From: Marisediminitalea lipolytica | GTDB lineage: Bacteria; Pseudomonadota; Gammaproteobacteria; Enterobacterales; Alteromonadaceae | Direction of reading: 5' to 3' | Assembly (NCBI RefSeq): GCF_001758465.1 | Contig: NZ_MJIC01000014.1 | Span: 124,001-188,000 of the forward strand | DNA: 64,000 nt | Part shown: positions 35,112-44,800 of the stretch, in pieces | Layout: each line of letters starts with the position of its first letter | Position numbering within the stretch: position 1 is the first letter of the stretch | Notes under the pieces: model-generated | Database searches by the model: none | The model's input: only the letters and a program-made list of their open reading frames with translations | What the model was told of the DNA's origin: nothing | Position numbers and translations under genes: made by a program

Positions 35112-36461
35112 GTGAGTAACCCGTTAACCATTGCAAAATTTGGCGGCACCAGTGTTGCTAATTATGCTGCTATGCAAAATTGTGCCCGCATTGTTGCTGG
35201 CAACCCAGGCACCCGTATTGTTGTGGTAAGCGCCGCAGCCGGTATTACCAATCATCTGGTGGATCTGGCGCATAAAGCCATGACCCAGGATCAAATCAGT
35301 GAAGTCTGTCAGGCGATTACGGATATTGAATACCGCATTCTGAACGAACTGAAAGACAAAGACAGCGTAGAGTCCAAGCTTAATGATTTACTCGATGAAG
35401 TAAAAAAGCTGGCCTTTCACGAAGAGATCCTGCATCGCAACGATCTGAAAGACAATCTGCTGTCGATGGGTGAGCGTATGTCCTCACTGATGTTCAGTGC
35501 CGTACTGGCTGAGCAGAACGTGACTACCATGAACTTTGACGTGCGGAAGGTATTGCGTACCGACAGTGAGTTTGGTTGTGCTGCGCCTCAGCTTGAAGCC
35601 ATTCGTGAAAATGCCCAGGCTCTGTTAAAGCCAGAAATTGATAACGCCATTGTAGTTACCCAGGGCTTTGTGGGTGCCGACGATGAAGGCCGCACCACTA
35701 CATTAGGTCGTGGTGGCTCAGATTTCACCGCAGCGCTACTGGCCGAAGCCATTGATGCAGACGTGTGTGAAATCTGGACTGATGTTACCGGCGTGTATAC
35801 CACCGACCCGCGTATTACTGCTGCGGCGCACCCGCTGCCAGAACTGAGCTTTGAAGAAGCTGCTGAAATGGCCACTTTTGGCGCTAAGGTACTACACCCG
35901 GCTACCATGGAACCAGCAGTGCGCAAAGACATCAAGGTGTTTGTTGGCTCCAGTAAAGAGCCTGAAAAAGGCGGCACCTGGATTGTAAAAGACTGCGAAA
36001 ATGAGCCGCCATTCCGCGCCCTGACACGCCGTAAAGAGCAGGTGATGGTAACGGTTAAAACCCCTAAAATGATGTACGCTCAGGGTTTCCTGCAACAGGT
36101 GTTCGGTATTATTGCCAAGCACAAATTAAGCGTGGATCTGGTGACGACCTCAGAAATCTCGGTGTCGTTTACCCTCGATAACCCGGCTAACTCGGTAGCG
36201 CAGCGCCTGAACCGTGAAACCATTGCTGACCTTGAAACTATTTGTGATGTGAAAGTAGAGCATGGTTTTGATTTGGTTACCGTGGTGGGCAATCACATGC
36301 AAACCAGCAAAGGTGTTTCCAGCCGGATATTTGCCGCGGTCTCTGACTTCAACCTGCGCATGATTTGTTTTGGTGCTAACCCGCACAATATTTCATTCCT
36401 GGTGAATGAATCAGACAGTACCGAAATCGTCACAATTCTACACAAAGAATTATTTGAATAA
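35112..36461 (+). CDS. lysC: Aspartate kinase III, lysine-sensitive type
   Basis: A 449-residue monofunctional aspartokinase, the first step of the lysine/threonine/methionine pathway. The kinase domain begins with the KFGGTSVANYAAM motif and includes GRGGSDFTAALLAEA and WTDVTGVYTTDPR. Two C-terminal ACT domains (about 305-449) provide feedback control. Length and the MSNPLTIAKFGG start fit LysC; no homoserine dehydrogenase domain is fused. The start is GTG 35112 with GGAG before it. No lysine riboswitch is visible in the 33-bp leader. Confidence 0.93.
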   Translation: MSNPLTIAKFGGTSVANYAAMQNCARIVAGNPGTRIVVVSAAAGITNHLVDLAHKAMTQDQISEVCQAITDIEYRILNELKDKDSVESKLNDLLDEVKKLAFHEEILHRNDLKDNLLSMGERMSSLMFSAVLAEQNVTTMNFDVRKVLRTDSEFGCAAPQLEAIRENAQALLKPEIDNAIVVTQGFVGADDEGRTTTLGRGGSDFTAALLAEAIDADVCEIWTDVTGVYTTDPRITAAAHPLPELSFEEAAEMATFGAKVLHPATMEPAVRKDIKVFVGSSKEPEKGGTWIVKDCENEPPFRALTRRKEQVMVTVKTPKMMYAQGFLQQVFGIIAKHKLSVDLVTTSEISVSFTLDNPANSVAQRLNRETIADLETICDVKVEHGFDLVTVVGNHMQTSKGVSSRIFAAVSDFNLRMICFGANPHNISFLVNESDSTEIVTILHKELFE

Positions 36462-36493
36462 CTACCTCCCGGGATAGTTTGATGAACCCTGCT

Positions 36494-36525
36494 AAAACGG
36501 CTCCTGTCAGGAGCCGTTTTCTTTT
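36494..36525 (+). terminator. Terminator after lysC
   Basis: AAAACGGCTCC and GGAGCCGTTTT are perfect 11-bp arms around TGTCA, followed by CTTTT. The symmetrical A/T tracts could also serve the converging diguanylate cyclase gene. Confidence 0.9.
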
Positions 36526-36552
36526 GTGTGTTGTGCTGTGAGAAGCGGCTCG

Positions 36553-38238
36553 CTACTCGTCCATATCCTCTTCAGCATTATACTTATACCAACGATTCCG
36601 ACCGGTGCGTTTGGCTTTATACAGGGCTTTGTCGGCTTCTTCTATTGAAGGCAGGGCAAGATAGTCCTGCTGAATATAACCCACAGATATGCCTACACTG
36701 ACGGTAACGTGGTCAGCCACGCCGCTGAAATCATGGGGAAGCTGGGCATTTTTAAAACACATCAAAATAGCATTGGATACCGTGATGGCGCCTTGTTCAT
36801 CCGTGTCGGGCAGTAGCACCGCAAATTCCTCACCACCGTAGCGGGCCAGCACATCGGTTTTGCGTGGCAGCTGACTTTTAATGAGGTTAGCCACTTTTTT
36901 CAGGCAGATGTCCCCCTGACTGTGCCCATAGTTATCGTTGTATTGCTTAAAGAAATCCACATCGATTAATAGTATCGACAGCGGCCATCGCTGGCGTGTC
37001 GCCACGTTAAGTGCCTGCTTGTAGTAGTCATCAAAGGCCCGGCGATTGGCTACGCCGGTTAAGGCATCACGCAGGCTCATTTCCTGTAGCGATGCTTTTT
37101 GTAATTCGATGGTGTGAGCAAAGCGCTCAAAGCTCAGTGCCAGTTCGGCAATTTCATCTTTACCACTGATGCTGATTTGATTGGCATTACCCGTTGAGCG
37201 TTGGAGTACCTGATTCTTGAGTGATTTAAGACGGCTAACGATGACCCGCTGAATAAAGATGGCAAACCCAATATAAACTAACAACACCATCACAAACAGG
37301 AAGCTGGCTTGTCGCACCTGTTGCTCGACTTCCTGAGACGTTTGTGTTGCCCTGCTCAGGACAGACTGGTTTAACTGGTGAGATTCAAACTCATTTAAGC
37401 GGGCGTAATCGGCAATCAGATTGCGGACAAAATTACTTCGTCCCTGAACCCGGCCCTGAATTTTTAACTGCAACTGACGTTGATTTATCAAACCATGTCC
37501 GGGATGTAATACGGTATCAGACAAAGCGGCAATCGCTAATTGTGCTGCCTCCTGCTGGTTTGCCGGTAAGTTGTCAGACAGAAGCGACAGGGTTTCAAAG
37601 GAACGGTTTAACTCTGCTTGTTTGTCGCGGATCTGGCTTAAGCGATCGATAGTGATGAGCTCAGACGACATAAACAGCATACGGGAAAATAATAGCAACC
37701 AGTCTTTGGATACCTGACTATTGAGAGGCGCTGCCATGTCCAGATTAATCTGGCGTTGTAACTGATACAGCATTTTATGCTGCTGCTCTATCTGGGTGTT
37801 AGTGGCAATTTTTTGCTGTACCAGGCGATTCAGCGCCGATAGCTCGCGCTCAACCGAACTGATTTGTGAAATCACATACTGGGTGTGCTGGTACGCCATG
37901 GAGGTCTTTTGTAAACCTTCCAGCTGGTTGGCAATGGCGTTGGTGGCAATCCTGCGCATCGCCTCAGAATCGGCCATGGACAACTGCTCGGTAATGCTAA
38001 GCAGTAAATTCATCTGGGAATAAAGCTTTCCTGACTGAATAACACTGGGCAGCGATTCGTCCATCATTGAGTCGAGGGATTTTTCGAAGGCGGTTAGTTT
38101 TGAATAGGTAGAATAGGCCAGTATGGTGACAACGATGATTAACGCCACCAGGCTCATATTGACGATGCCCGCCAGAGAATATAGCTGCTGTGAAAAAAAG
38201 CGCTTTTTACTGGTAAGGTGTTCTGCGGCAGAATTCAT
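36553..38238 (-). CDS. Membrane diguanylate cyclase (GGDEF) with periplasmic helical sensor
   Basis: A 561-residue inner-membrane enzyme that makes c-di-GMP from two GTP. Membrane segment at about 26-47, a long helical periplasmic domain (50-300), a second membrane segment at about 308-330, a HAMP-like region, then a GGDEF domain at about 390-555. The active motif is GGEEF, and an RxxD product-inhibition site (RKTD) stands five residues before it, so the cyclase should be active and feedback-controlled. It starts one base after the stop of the UshA-like gene upstream, so the two are co-translated. The periplasmic partner may tune the cyclase (inference). Confidence 0.9.
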   Translation of the reverse strand: MNSAAEHLTSKKRFFSQQLYSLAGIVNMSLVALIIVVTILAYSTYSKLTAFEKSLDSMMDESLPSVIQSGKLYSQMNLLLSITEQLSMADSEAMRRIATNAIANQLEGLQKTSMAYQHTQYVISQISSVERELSALNRLVQQKIATNTQIEQQHKMLYQLQRQINLDMAAPLNSQVSKDWLLLFSRMLFMSSELITIDRLSQIRDKQAELNRSFETLSLLSDNLPANQQEAAQLAIAALSDTVLHPGHGLINQRQLQLKIQGRVQGRSNFVRNLIADYARLNEFESHQLNQSVLSRATQTSQEVEQQVRQASFLFVMVLLVYIGFAIFIQRVIVSRLKSLKNQVLQRSTGNANQISISGKDEIAELALSFERFAHTIELQKASLQEMSLRDALTGVANRRAFDDYYKQALNVATRQRWPLSILLIDVDFFKQYNDNYGHSQGDICLKKVANLIKSQLPRKTDVLARYGGEEFAVLLPDTDEQGAITVSNAILMCFKNAQLPHDFSGVADHVTVSVGISVGYIQQDYLALPSIEEADKALYKAKRTGRNRWYKYNAEEDMDE

Positions 38239-38239
38239 A

Positions 38240-39748
38240 TCAGTTGCCCTTGCCTGAAATGAACATCAGGCGGCCACTGGTACTGGCCGCAAGCGATGTA
38301 TGCCGGCGTAATACGCTGATTACGATGTCAGCAATTAATGGCGTGACCTGCTGGCTGAAAGGCACTTCAATGCCCCGCTTGAGGCTCTCGTAGCCGTCGC
38401 CACCGCTGGCCAGATAGTCTGTTGTTGCCAGGGTGTAATAACGACCGGGCTGCACAGGCTGGCCATTTATCAGCAGCTTTTCAATGCGTTGGCCCGGAGG
38501 CGCTGAGAGCAATACTTCACAAGTCATACCTGATATGTGCGGAAAGCGTCCGGACGCATCTTCAACACGGCTGACACCATTTTCTAAAGCGGCTTTTAAA
38601 TCAGCCCCGGTGATTTTCATTACCCGAATATGATTGCGAAAAGGGATTTCGCTGGAAATATCCTCACGGGTCAGTATATGGCCCTTTTCATAAGTCCGGT
38701 CGCCGCGTATGCCGCCACCGTTGAACAGAGCGACATCGGTGTGGCTGGCCTCTCGCAGGGCATCACTGACCAAATTACCAAAGCCGTTTTCGCCAGTACG
38801 CACGGCGCTTCTGGTGGTATCCATGGGGGTTGTGAGTAACGTTACCTGCTCGCTTAACAAAGCTTTAATACGGGTATCATAAGCCGTTACCTGGGCAGCA
38901 ATGTCGTCGTCTTCCGGATAGTCGCTGAGTGGCACCATGGTGATGTTAAAAGCTGCCTGTTGCGGCTGGTTTTGTGGCCACTGAATCGTTATCCGGGCAG
39001 CGGTTGCATCTTCGGTAACGATCACATAATTGCTCACTGGTTGCTCATCGGAAGCAATGGGGCGTTCGTAATGCGGATCATTACGTAGCACCAAATCCAC
39101 AACGCCGTCCTTTAACAGCTTATTGACAAAGGTCAGCTCGTCAGAAATCATCAGAATGACCAATTCTGCGCCTTGTTCTCGCAGCGCCCGCGCCTGATTG
39201 ATGATGTCTTCGTACGGCGGCTCTATACGGAGTCTTTGCAACAGATATTCTTCGGAGGCGGCGTTATCTATAACCGTTAGAATACCCACGCGGGTATTGC
39301 CTTTTGAGAGCAAGAGTTGCTGCTCGGTGCCATCGAGTCCATGGCCGGTGAGGGGATCGATGGCGTTACTTAAAATGAGTGGGAATGCAGCCTCATAGGC
39401 GCGTAAAGAAAGCTCATCCTCGAAATAACTGAATTCCCGTTTTGCTACTCCCATGGCGTCGGGTTCAATGCTGTTGAGAATGTCGATAACATGAGCGCCG
39501 CGATCAAAAGACGACAACATGCTCGGGGCCAGACTGCCGCCACCAAACAGAAACAATGATGGCTGTTGTTCAGCCCTGATTTCGGACACCAGTGTGGCCA
39601 GATTAGCATAACTGCCGTAGGGAGGATTCTTGATGAGCGGCAGTTCCGCCGTATACAGCAGGGTAAGCTGTTTTGATTGCACCGTCCCTGTAAACAGCAG
39701 TGTAATTATGACGCATAAACCGCCTAAAATTTTTAAGCTTCGCAACAC
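38240..39748 (-). CDS. Degenerate UshA/5'-nucleotidase-like periplasmic protein
   Basis: A 502-residue exported protein with the 5'-nucleotidase layout, but the N-terminal metallophosphatase domain has lost its metal ligands. The usual LHTNDxHG reads LYTAELPL, the GD motif reads FGGGS and GNHEFD reads AKREFS. The C-terminal substrate-binding domain is well kept: GENGFGNLVSDALREA, ALFNGGGIRGD and TDYLASGGDGYESL. It probably binds a nucleotide or similar ligand without hydrolysing it. GTG 39748 was chosen because GAGGT precedes it and it yields a clean signal peptide (LGGLCVIITLLFTGTVQSK); TTG 39784 is an alternative. It is translationally coupled to the GGDEF gene. Confidence 0.78.
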   Translation of the reverse strand: MLRSLKILGGLCVIITLLFTGTVQSKQLTLLYTAELPLIKNPPYGSYANLATLVSEIRAEQQPSLFLFGGGSLAPSMLSSFDRGAHVIDILNSIEPDAMGVAKREFSYFEDELSLRAYEAAFPLILSNAIDPLTGHGLDGTEQQLLLSKGNTRVGILTVIDNAASEEYLLQRLRIEPPYEDIINQARALREQGAELVILMISDELTFVNKLLKDGVVDLVLRNDPHYERPIASDEQPVSNYVIVTEDATAARITIQWPQNQPQQAAFNITMVPLSDYPEDDDIAAQVTAYDTRIKALLSEQVTLLTTPMDTTRSAVRTGENGFGNLVSDALREASHTDVALFNGGGIRGDRTYEKGHILTREDISSEIPFRNHIRVMKITGADLKAALENGVSRVEDASGRFPHISGMTCEVLLSAPPGQRIEKLLINGQPVQPGRYYTLATTDYLASGGDGYESLKRGIEVPFSQQVTPLIADIVISVLRRHTSLAASTSGRLMFISGKGN

Positions 39749-39905
39749 CTTAAGCTTACCTCGTGTGGCTACTCCGATTAGCAATTATTATCCTACCATT
39801 GTTATATTTACGGCGGGAGTTAAAATGCGAAATACGCTAAAAACTCTTGGTAAAATCTGAGCGAACAATAACAATTCTGACCCTGATGCGGATATATCAC
39901 TCAAT

Positions 39906-40319
39906 ATGATTGAAATTTCACCTAACCTGTTTATTGCCGATACTGAAGTTGACCTTCAGGCCATTCGTGCACAAGGCAGTGGCGGCCAAAATGTTAATAA
40001 AGTCAGTAGTGCTATTCATTTACGCTTTGATATCTCTGCGTCTTCGTTACCCGACAACGTTAAAGAAAAGCTGCTCAGGTGCAATGACAGCCGGGTTAAC
40101 AGCGACGGCATCATGATTATTAAAGCGCAGCAGTTTCGTACCCAGGAGCAAAATCGTGAAGATGCCATTGCCCGGCTGGTGGAATGGATCAAAGAGAACA
40201 CCAAAGTACTGAAAAAGCGCCGCGCGACCCGAGTCAGCAAAGCTGTTAAAGCGCGCCGTAAAGACGCTAAACAGGCGCAGAGTCAGCGTAAACAGGACCG
40301 GCAAAAAATTCGCTGGTAA
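39906..40319 (+). CDS. arfB: Alternative ribosome-rescue factor ArfB (peptidyl-tRNA hydrolase YaeJ)
   Basis: A 137-residue protein that enters stalled, stop-codon-less ribosomes and hydrolyses the peptidyl-tRNA. The catalytic GGQ is in QGSGGQNVNKVSSAIHLRF at about residues 25-43, and the C-terminal tail is strongly basic (KKRRATRVSKAVKARRKDAKQ...), as needed to occupy the empty mRNA channel. It has no codon-recognition domain, which separates it from RF1/RF2. It stands alone and is divergent from the UshA-like gene. Confidence 0.95.
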   Translation: MIEISPNLFIADTEVDLQAIRAQGSGGQNVNKVSSAIHLRFDISASSLPDNVKEKLLRCNDSRVNSDGIMIIKAQQFRTQEQNREDAIARLVEWIKENTKVLKKRRATRVSKAVKARRKDAKQAQSQRKQDRQKIRW

Positions 40320-40348
40320 GCGGCTGACGCCGGCCTGAATAAAACGGC

Positions 40349-42775
40349 TTAAAAGCTATAGCTGATACCAAGCTTTGCCGTTGTGCCACTGTATAAGTTG
40401 TTGACCACCCGTTTTTGTTCACGCAAATGCGCACGGTCCGGGTAGTCCAGCACATTGTTGAGGCTAAATTTGGCACTCAGGTGTGGATTAAAGCGCCAGC
40501 TGAATGATTGGTTCCACATCAGTACTTTTTCGCGGATCGTGTCCTGACGAACATCCGGGCCAACATCGTCCAGCGCTTCACTCTGCCAGGCGAACGCCGT
40601 GGTGTACTGCCACTGGTTATTTTTCAGTAGTAAGTTAACCATAACACGGTGACGGGCCCTTTCTGGCATGGCAATGGTGCGATCCAGCAAGTTGGCTTCA
40701 GTATCAGAGTAAGTGTAGGACGCTTTAATATCGATAAGATCCAGCCCTGTGTTAGAGAACCGCTGTGCCCAATAACTCTGAAGCCCCTGGATATAACCAT
40801 CTTTACCGTTTTCTACCCGGGTAACATCATAAAGGATACCTTCGAGTTCTTCGGTCACCCGTGAGTCGTAGAAGAAATTTTCAATGTCATTGTAGTAAAC
40901 ACCCGCATAAAGCTTACCAACCGAATCGCGCTGATATTCCACTCCCGCGTAGAAGTTTTGGATGGTGGTAGGTTCCAGATCCGGCGAGCCTTCAGTAATG
41001 GTGCGGGTAGGCGGATTTATCCGGCGATAGCGAACGGTGTCAAAGTATTGTGGACGCATTAACTGTTCAAAATAGGTAAATTTCAAACGGGTTGATGGGG
41101 TTAACTGATAGCGTAATTCCACAGCAGGCATAAAGTGATGATAACTATTCCCTCCTTCCACAAAGGCGGCATCGAAATGGCTAAAGTCTTCTTCGATGGT
41201 TTGTCCGGCAATGTTAACGGCGGTAATGGCATCACCCAGTTCAGTAATCCCGGCTTCTACCGGGCCACTTACCGCGCCACGGGTTGCGGTTTCGGTATGC
41301 TCAAAGCGCAAACCTACACGCCAGAACCAGGACTCCCGTTGCTGGTAAGCATCGATATAGGCCGAGCTTACCGTTTCTTCACTGGTATAAATATCCTGAA
41401 TTGACTCCAGAAACGACTGTGCAGGGTTAAAATAAAATTGCGAGGCATTCGAAGCCAGGTAAGGTTCGCCAAGCAGCAAGTCCATACCCGCAGGAATAGT
41501 GGTGCGGCCATCCATTATGGTGACATTCTGATTGCCGCCAACCACCTCTGTCAGATTAAAACGATCCTCCGTTGACGTATAAACACTACGGTAGTTTTCG
41601 TTATTCCGTTCTTTGTTACGCCAGATAATGCCGCTGCCCAGCCACACCGGGTGTGCACTGAAGGTTAACTTCTGGCTCCAGTCTGTGACAAACGCGTAAT
41701 CCGTGTCGGTCGTGGTGGTGAGGGTTGGCCGGTAGTTGGCAAACCATGACTGGCTGATATCAAACACATCCGCATTATTCACCGTAGTTTGAGGCAGATA
41801 GGGATTGGCAATATCGTACTGAGCATCGATACCCTGATCGACAAAGTTCCAGGGCAGCCACAGGCGTTCATTGACCCACCGACTGTAATATAAGCCTAGT
41901 TCAAGGGCGGTATCGGCATCTTCAAAATTGAACTCCAGCCGGTGACGGTTTATATCCCGGGCTGTTTCCATACGATGGAAATAACGGCGGATACGACTAT
42001 CAACCATGCTGACATCACGCAGGGTAGAGCCATCATCATCCAGCGTCGCGCTATTCAGGGTACCGGCACCAATCTGATACTCAAGCCGGTTGCGGGTGGC
42101 GATATCATCGTAGTTGGTGAGTAAGCCTTCATAACTTATATAGCTATTGCCTGAAATAATGTAATCGGCACGCCACTGCATGTTAAAGCTGGTGGTGTCG
42201 AAATGATCTTGACTATAGCGCGGAAAGCCCAGCAACAGAGCCGGCTGGTCGGAAACTTCAGGGGCGTTAAAAGCAACCCAGCGAGCCTCGTAAAAATCGA
42301 CTTTGCGCTCCAGCGTATTTTTCTGGGCTCTTAATTGCAGACGCAGTGCATCAAAACTTTTAGCCAGTTTAATACTGCCGCCGGGACGATAAACTTCGGC
42401 GACATCCTGATAACTTAGATTAGCCTCGATTGAAGCATCGGCAGCACCTTCTTTACCCAATGGAAGACGGAATTGACCACGAAAATCGACGCCTTCAGCA
42501 TCTGACAGCGCACCAAAGAAACTGCCCGGAGAAGTGTTGCCCTGATATTCAGACGCAATCGGGTTGCGTTTTAACAGGATCCGATCCCGCTCTCTGGCGC
42601 TTTGATTGGTAGCATCATCTGCTGCTTTGGCGGTGGGCGCAGTGGTGGTTTGTGCATTCACCATACAAGGTGCGGTAAACATAACTGTGGCGAGTGTAAC
42701 AGAGAGTCGCAGTAAACTTTGCGATGTACCGACTGCCTTAAGACCGGTTTGGTCTTTCCGGATATCACTAAACAT
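40349..42775 (-). CDS. TonB-dependent-receptor-like barrel lacking a plug domain
   Basis: An 808-residue predicted outer-membrane protein. The signal peptide ends at about residue 41 (MVNAQ). The remainder resembles the barrel of the large Xanthomonas/Caulobacter-type receptors: FTYFEQLMRPQYFDTV, ITEGSPDLEPTTIQNFYAGVEY, YNDIENFFYDSR and terminal KLGISYSF. After a short linker the sequence goes directly into barrel-like strands (about residue 85 on), and no plug motifs (TonB box, LNGR-type loop, GGTVNV-type segment) are seen. There is no frame break in the N-terminal region. It could be a plugless porin or a decayed receptor. Substrate unknown. Confidence 0.72.
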   Translation of the reverse strand: MFSDIRKDQTGLKAVGTSQSLLRLSVTLATVMFTAPCMVNAQTTTAPTAKAADDATNQSARERDRILLKRNPIASEYQGNTSPGSFFGALSDAEGVDFRGQFRLPLGKEGAADASIEANLSYQDVAEVYRPGGSIKLAKSFDALRLQLRAQKNTLERKVDFYEARWVAFNAPEVSDQPALLLGFPRYSQDHFDTTSFNMQWRADYIISGNSYISYEGLLTNYDDIATRNRLEYQIGAGTLNSATLDDDGSTLRDVSMVDSRIRRYFHRMETARDINRHRLEFNFEDADTALELGLYYSRWVNERLWLPWNFVDQGIDAQYDIANPYLPQTTVNNADVFDISQSWFANYRPTLTTTTDTDYAFVTDWSQKLTFSAHPVWLGSGIIWRNKERNNENYRSVYTSTEDRFNLTEVVGGNQNVTIMDGRTTIPAGMDLLLGEPYLASNASQFYFNPAQSFLESIQDIYTSEETVSSAYIDAYQQRESWFWRVGLRFEHTETATRGAVSGPVEAGITELGDAITAVNIAGQTIEEDFSHFDAAFVEGGNSYHHFMPAVELRYQLTPSTRLKFTYFEQLMRPQYFDTVRYRRINPPTRTITEGSPDLEPTTIQNFYAGVEYQRDSVGKLYAGVYYNDIENFFYDSRVTEELEGILYDVTRVENGKDGYIQGLQSYWAQRFSNTGLDLIDIKASYTYSDTEANLLDRTIAMPERARHRVMVNLLLKNNQWQYTTAFAWQSEALDDVGPDVRQDTIREKVLMWNQSFSWRFNPHLSAKFSLNNVLDYPDRAHLREQKRVVNNLYSGTTAKLGISYSF

Positions 42776-43074
42776 CTAATTCCCTTCAACGAAGAATAAC
42801 AATAAAAAATTAACGGTGATTTTCAGGCAATAGGTACTTAACAAGTCATGTGGCCGGTGGTTGATAGTCATTATTTGTCACCGGCTGGTCTTATTCTGCT
42901 CTTGTATAAATATGGCAGATTAAAAGACGATTCGTGGCAGCTTTTTTATTGTTATAGCGCTCTTGCCACGGCACTTGTTAGCGGCGTAAAGGTAGCTATA
43001 AATACCGTTTAACACGAGCCGAATAGGACCAGAAGACCATGAATAGCGTTCAACGGAGAGGGGGATTGTGTAAA
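42776..43074. other. Upstream region of the plugless barrel gene
   Basis: About 300 bp, AT-rich, presumably holding the leftward promoter. No repeat, gene or clear operator was recognised until the palindrome at 43075. Confidence 0.45.
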
Positions 43075-43090
43075 TTATACGATCGTATAA
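43075..43090. promoter_or_regulatory. Perfect 16-bp palindrome TTATACGATCGTATAA
   Basis: A perfectly self-complementary 16-mer at the edge of the right repeat block, 300 bp before the barrel gene start. It could be an operator or a boundary of the repeat block. It occurs once in the window as far as seen. Confidence 0.5.
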
Positions 43091-43119
43091 GGTCTGTTCG
43101 TGATTCCCGCTAACAAAAA

Positions 43120-44800
43120 TATACCGTCACCGCCACAATCAGAAATATACAGTCATCCCCGGAATCAAAATATACCGTCATCCCCGCATGCTCTAAGCGG
43201 GGATCGCCTGAACAGGCTGGCGGGTTGTTATTTTAAGCCCACGATATCATGCAAGGGGGTTCCGGTCTTCGCAGAGCGAAACCGGGATGGCGAGAACTTA
43301 TTAGCGATTCCTACTTATTCAGACATACCAAGAATACAACCCCAATCCGTAGTGAGTTAGTTGATTTATCAGGTGATGTCTAAACAACCTGCTTTTTATT
43401 TGGTTCTTTGTATCGCGAAATACTGGGGCCGGGCAGATTAAGTAAAAGCGTAGAGGCGTCACGGAAGACGGCTCCGGCCAGCGCGGGCAGGATGCCCGCT
43501 CTGGCCGATAGGTTATACCTGTCCGGCCTCAGTATGCTTCTTCGCGATTAAAGAACTGGCAGGAGTCCAGAGGGGAGCCATCTCCCCTCTGGGTGCAGTC
43601 GGCACCCCGACAAGATGTGAAGTAAACGGGTATAATTTGATGTCCACACCAAAGCGGCAAAACAACCTCAATCCGTCATCCCCGCATGCTTTAAGCGGGG
43701 ATCTCCTGAACAGGCTGGCGGGATGTTATTTTATACCCACGAAATCATGCAAGGAGGTCCCGGTCTTCGCAGAGCGAAACCGGGATGGCGAGAAATTATT
43801 AGCGATTCCTACTTATTCAGACATACCGAGAATACAACCTCATTCCGTAGTGAGTTAGTTGATTTATCAGGTGATGTCTAAACAACCGGCTTTTTATTTG
43901 GTTCTTTGTATCGCGAAATACTGAGACCGGGCAGATTAAGTAAAAGCGTAGAGGCGTCACGGACGACGGCTCCGGCCAGCGCGGGCAGGACGCCCGCTCT
44001 GGCCGATAGGTTTTACCTGTCCGGCCTCAGTATGTTCCTTCGCGATTAAAGAACTGGCAGGAGTCCAGAGGGGAGCCATCTCCCCTCTGGGTGCAGTCGG
44101 CACCCCGACAAGATGTGAAGTAAACGGGTATAATTTGATGTCCACACCAAAGCGGCAAAACAACCTCAATCCATCATTCCTGCAATCAAAAATATACCGT
44201 CATCCCCGCACGCTTTAAGCGGGGATCGCCTGAACAGGTTGGCGGGTTGTTATTTTAAGCCCAAGATATAATGCAAGGGGGTCCCGGTCTTCGCAGAGCG
44301 AAACCGGGATGGCGAGAACTTATTAGCGATTCCTACTTATTCAGACATACCAAGAATACAACCCCAATCCGTAGTGAGTTAGTTGATTTATCAGGTGATG
44401 TCTAAACAACCTGCTTTTTATTTGGTTCTTTGTATCGCGAAATACTGGGGCCGGGCAGATTAAGTAAAAGCGTAGAGGCGTCACGGAAGACGGCTCCGGC
44501 CAGCGCGGGCAGGACGCCCGCTCTGGCCGATAGGTTATACCTGTCCGGCCTCAGTATGCTCCTTTGCGATTAAAGAACTGGCAGGAGTCCAGAGGGGAGC
44601 CATCTCCCCTCTGGGTGCAGTCGGCACCCCGACAAGATGTGAAGTAAACGGGTATAATTTGATGTCCACACTAAAGCGGCAAAACAACCTTAATCCATCA
44701 TTCCTGCAATCAAAAATATACCGTCATCCCCGCATGCTTTAAGCGGGGATCACCTAAGCAAGCTGGGTGTTATTTTAAGCCTTCGAAATCATACAAGGAA
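43120..44800. repeat. Right intergenic repeat block: tandem 498/524/524-bp units
   Basis: The phrase CCGTCATCCCCGCAYGCT starts at 43175, 43673, 44197 and 44721, so three full units (498, 524, 524 bp) and a partial fourth lie in tandem. Each unit holds a CCCGGT...ACCGGGA nested palindrome (inner arms TTCGC/GCGAA), an AT-rich segment with GTGATGTCTAAACAACC, a long GC hairpin (GGCCAGCGCGGGC...GCCCGCTCTGGCC) and a perfect stem CAGAGGGGAG-CCAT-CTCCCCTCTG. The block starts with three short repeats of AATATACMGTCA (43127-43175). The first third of each unit is the reverse complement of the block at 1.5-2.6 kb. No conserved coding frame runs through it. Confidence 0.9.
43607..43636 (+). promoter_or_regulatory. 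Promoter-like element inside the 524-bp unit (three copies)
   Basis: CCGACA and a perfect TATAAT, 18 bp apart, occur at the end of each unit (TATAAT at 43631, 44129 and 44653). They would drive rightward transcription into the next unit. Pattern match only. Confidence 0.4.

Noticed and set aside
35078..35112. Lysine riboswitch before lysC
   Set aside because: Only 33 bp separate lysC from the upstream gene, too short for the aptamer.
43100..43858. ORFs of 86 and 73 codons (43100-43360 and 43637-43858) sharing a C-terminal SPHALSGD...SVVS sequence
   Set aside because: They lie inside tandem repeat units, share sequence only because the DNA is repeated, lack RBSs and are broken by a stop in the third unit (near 44270).
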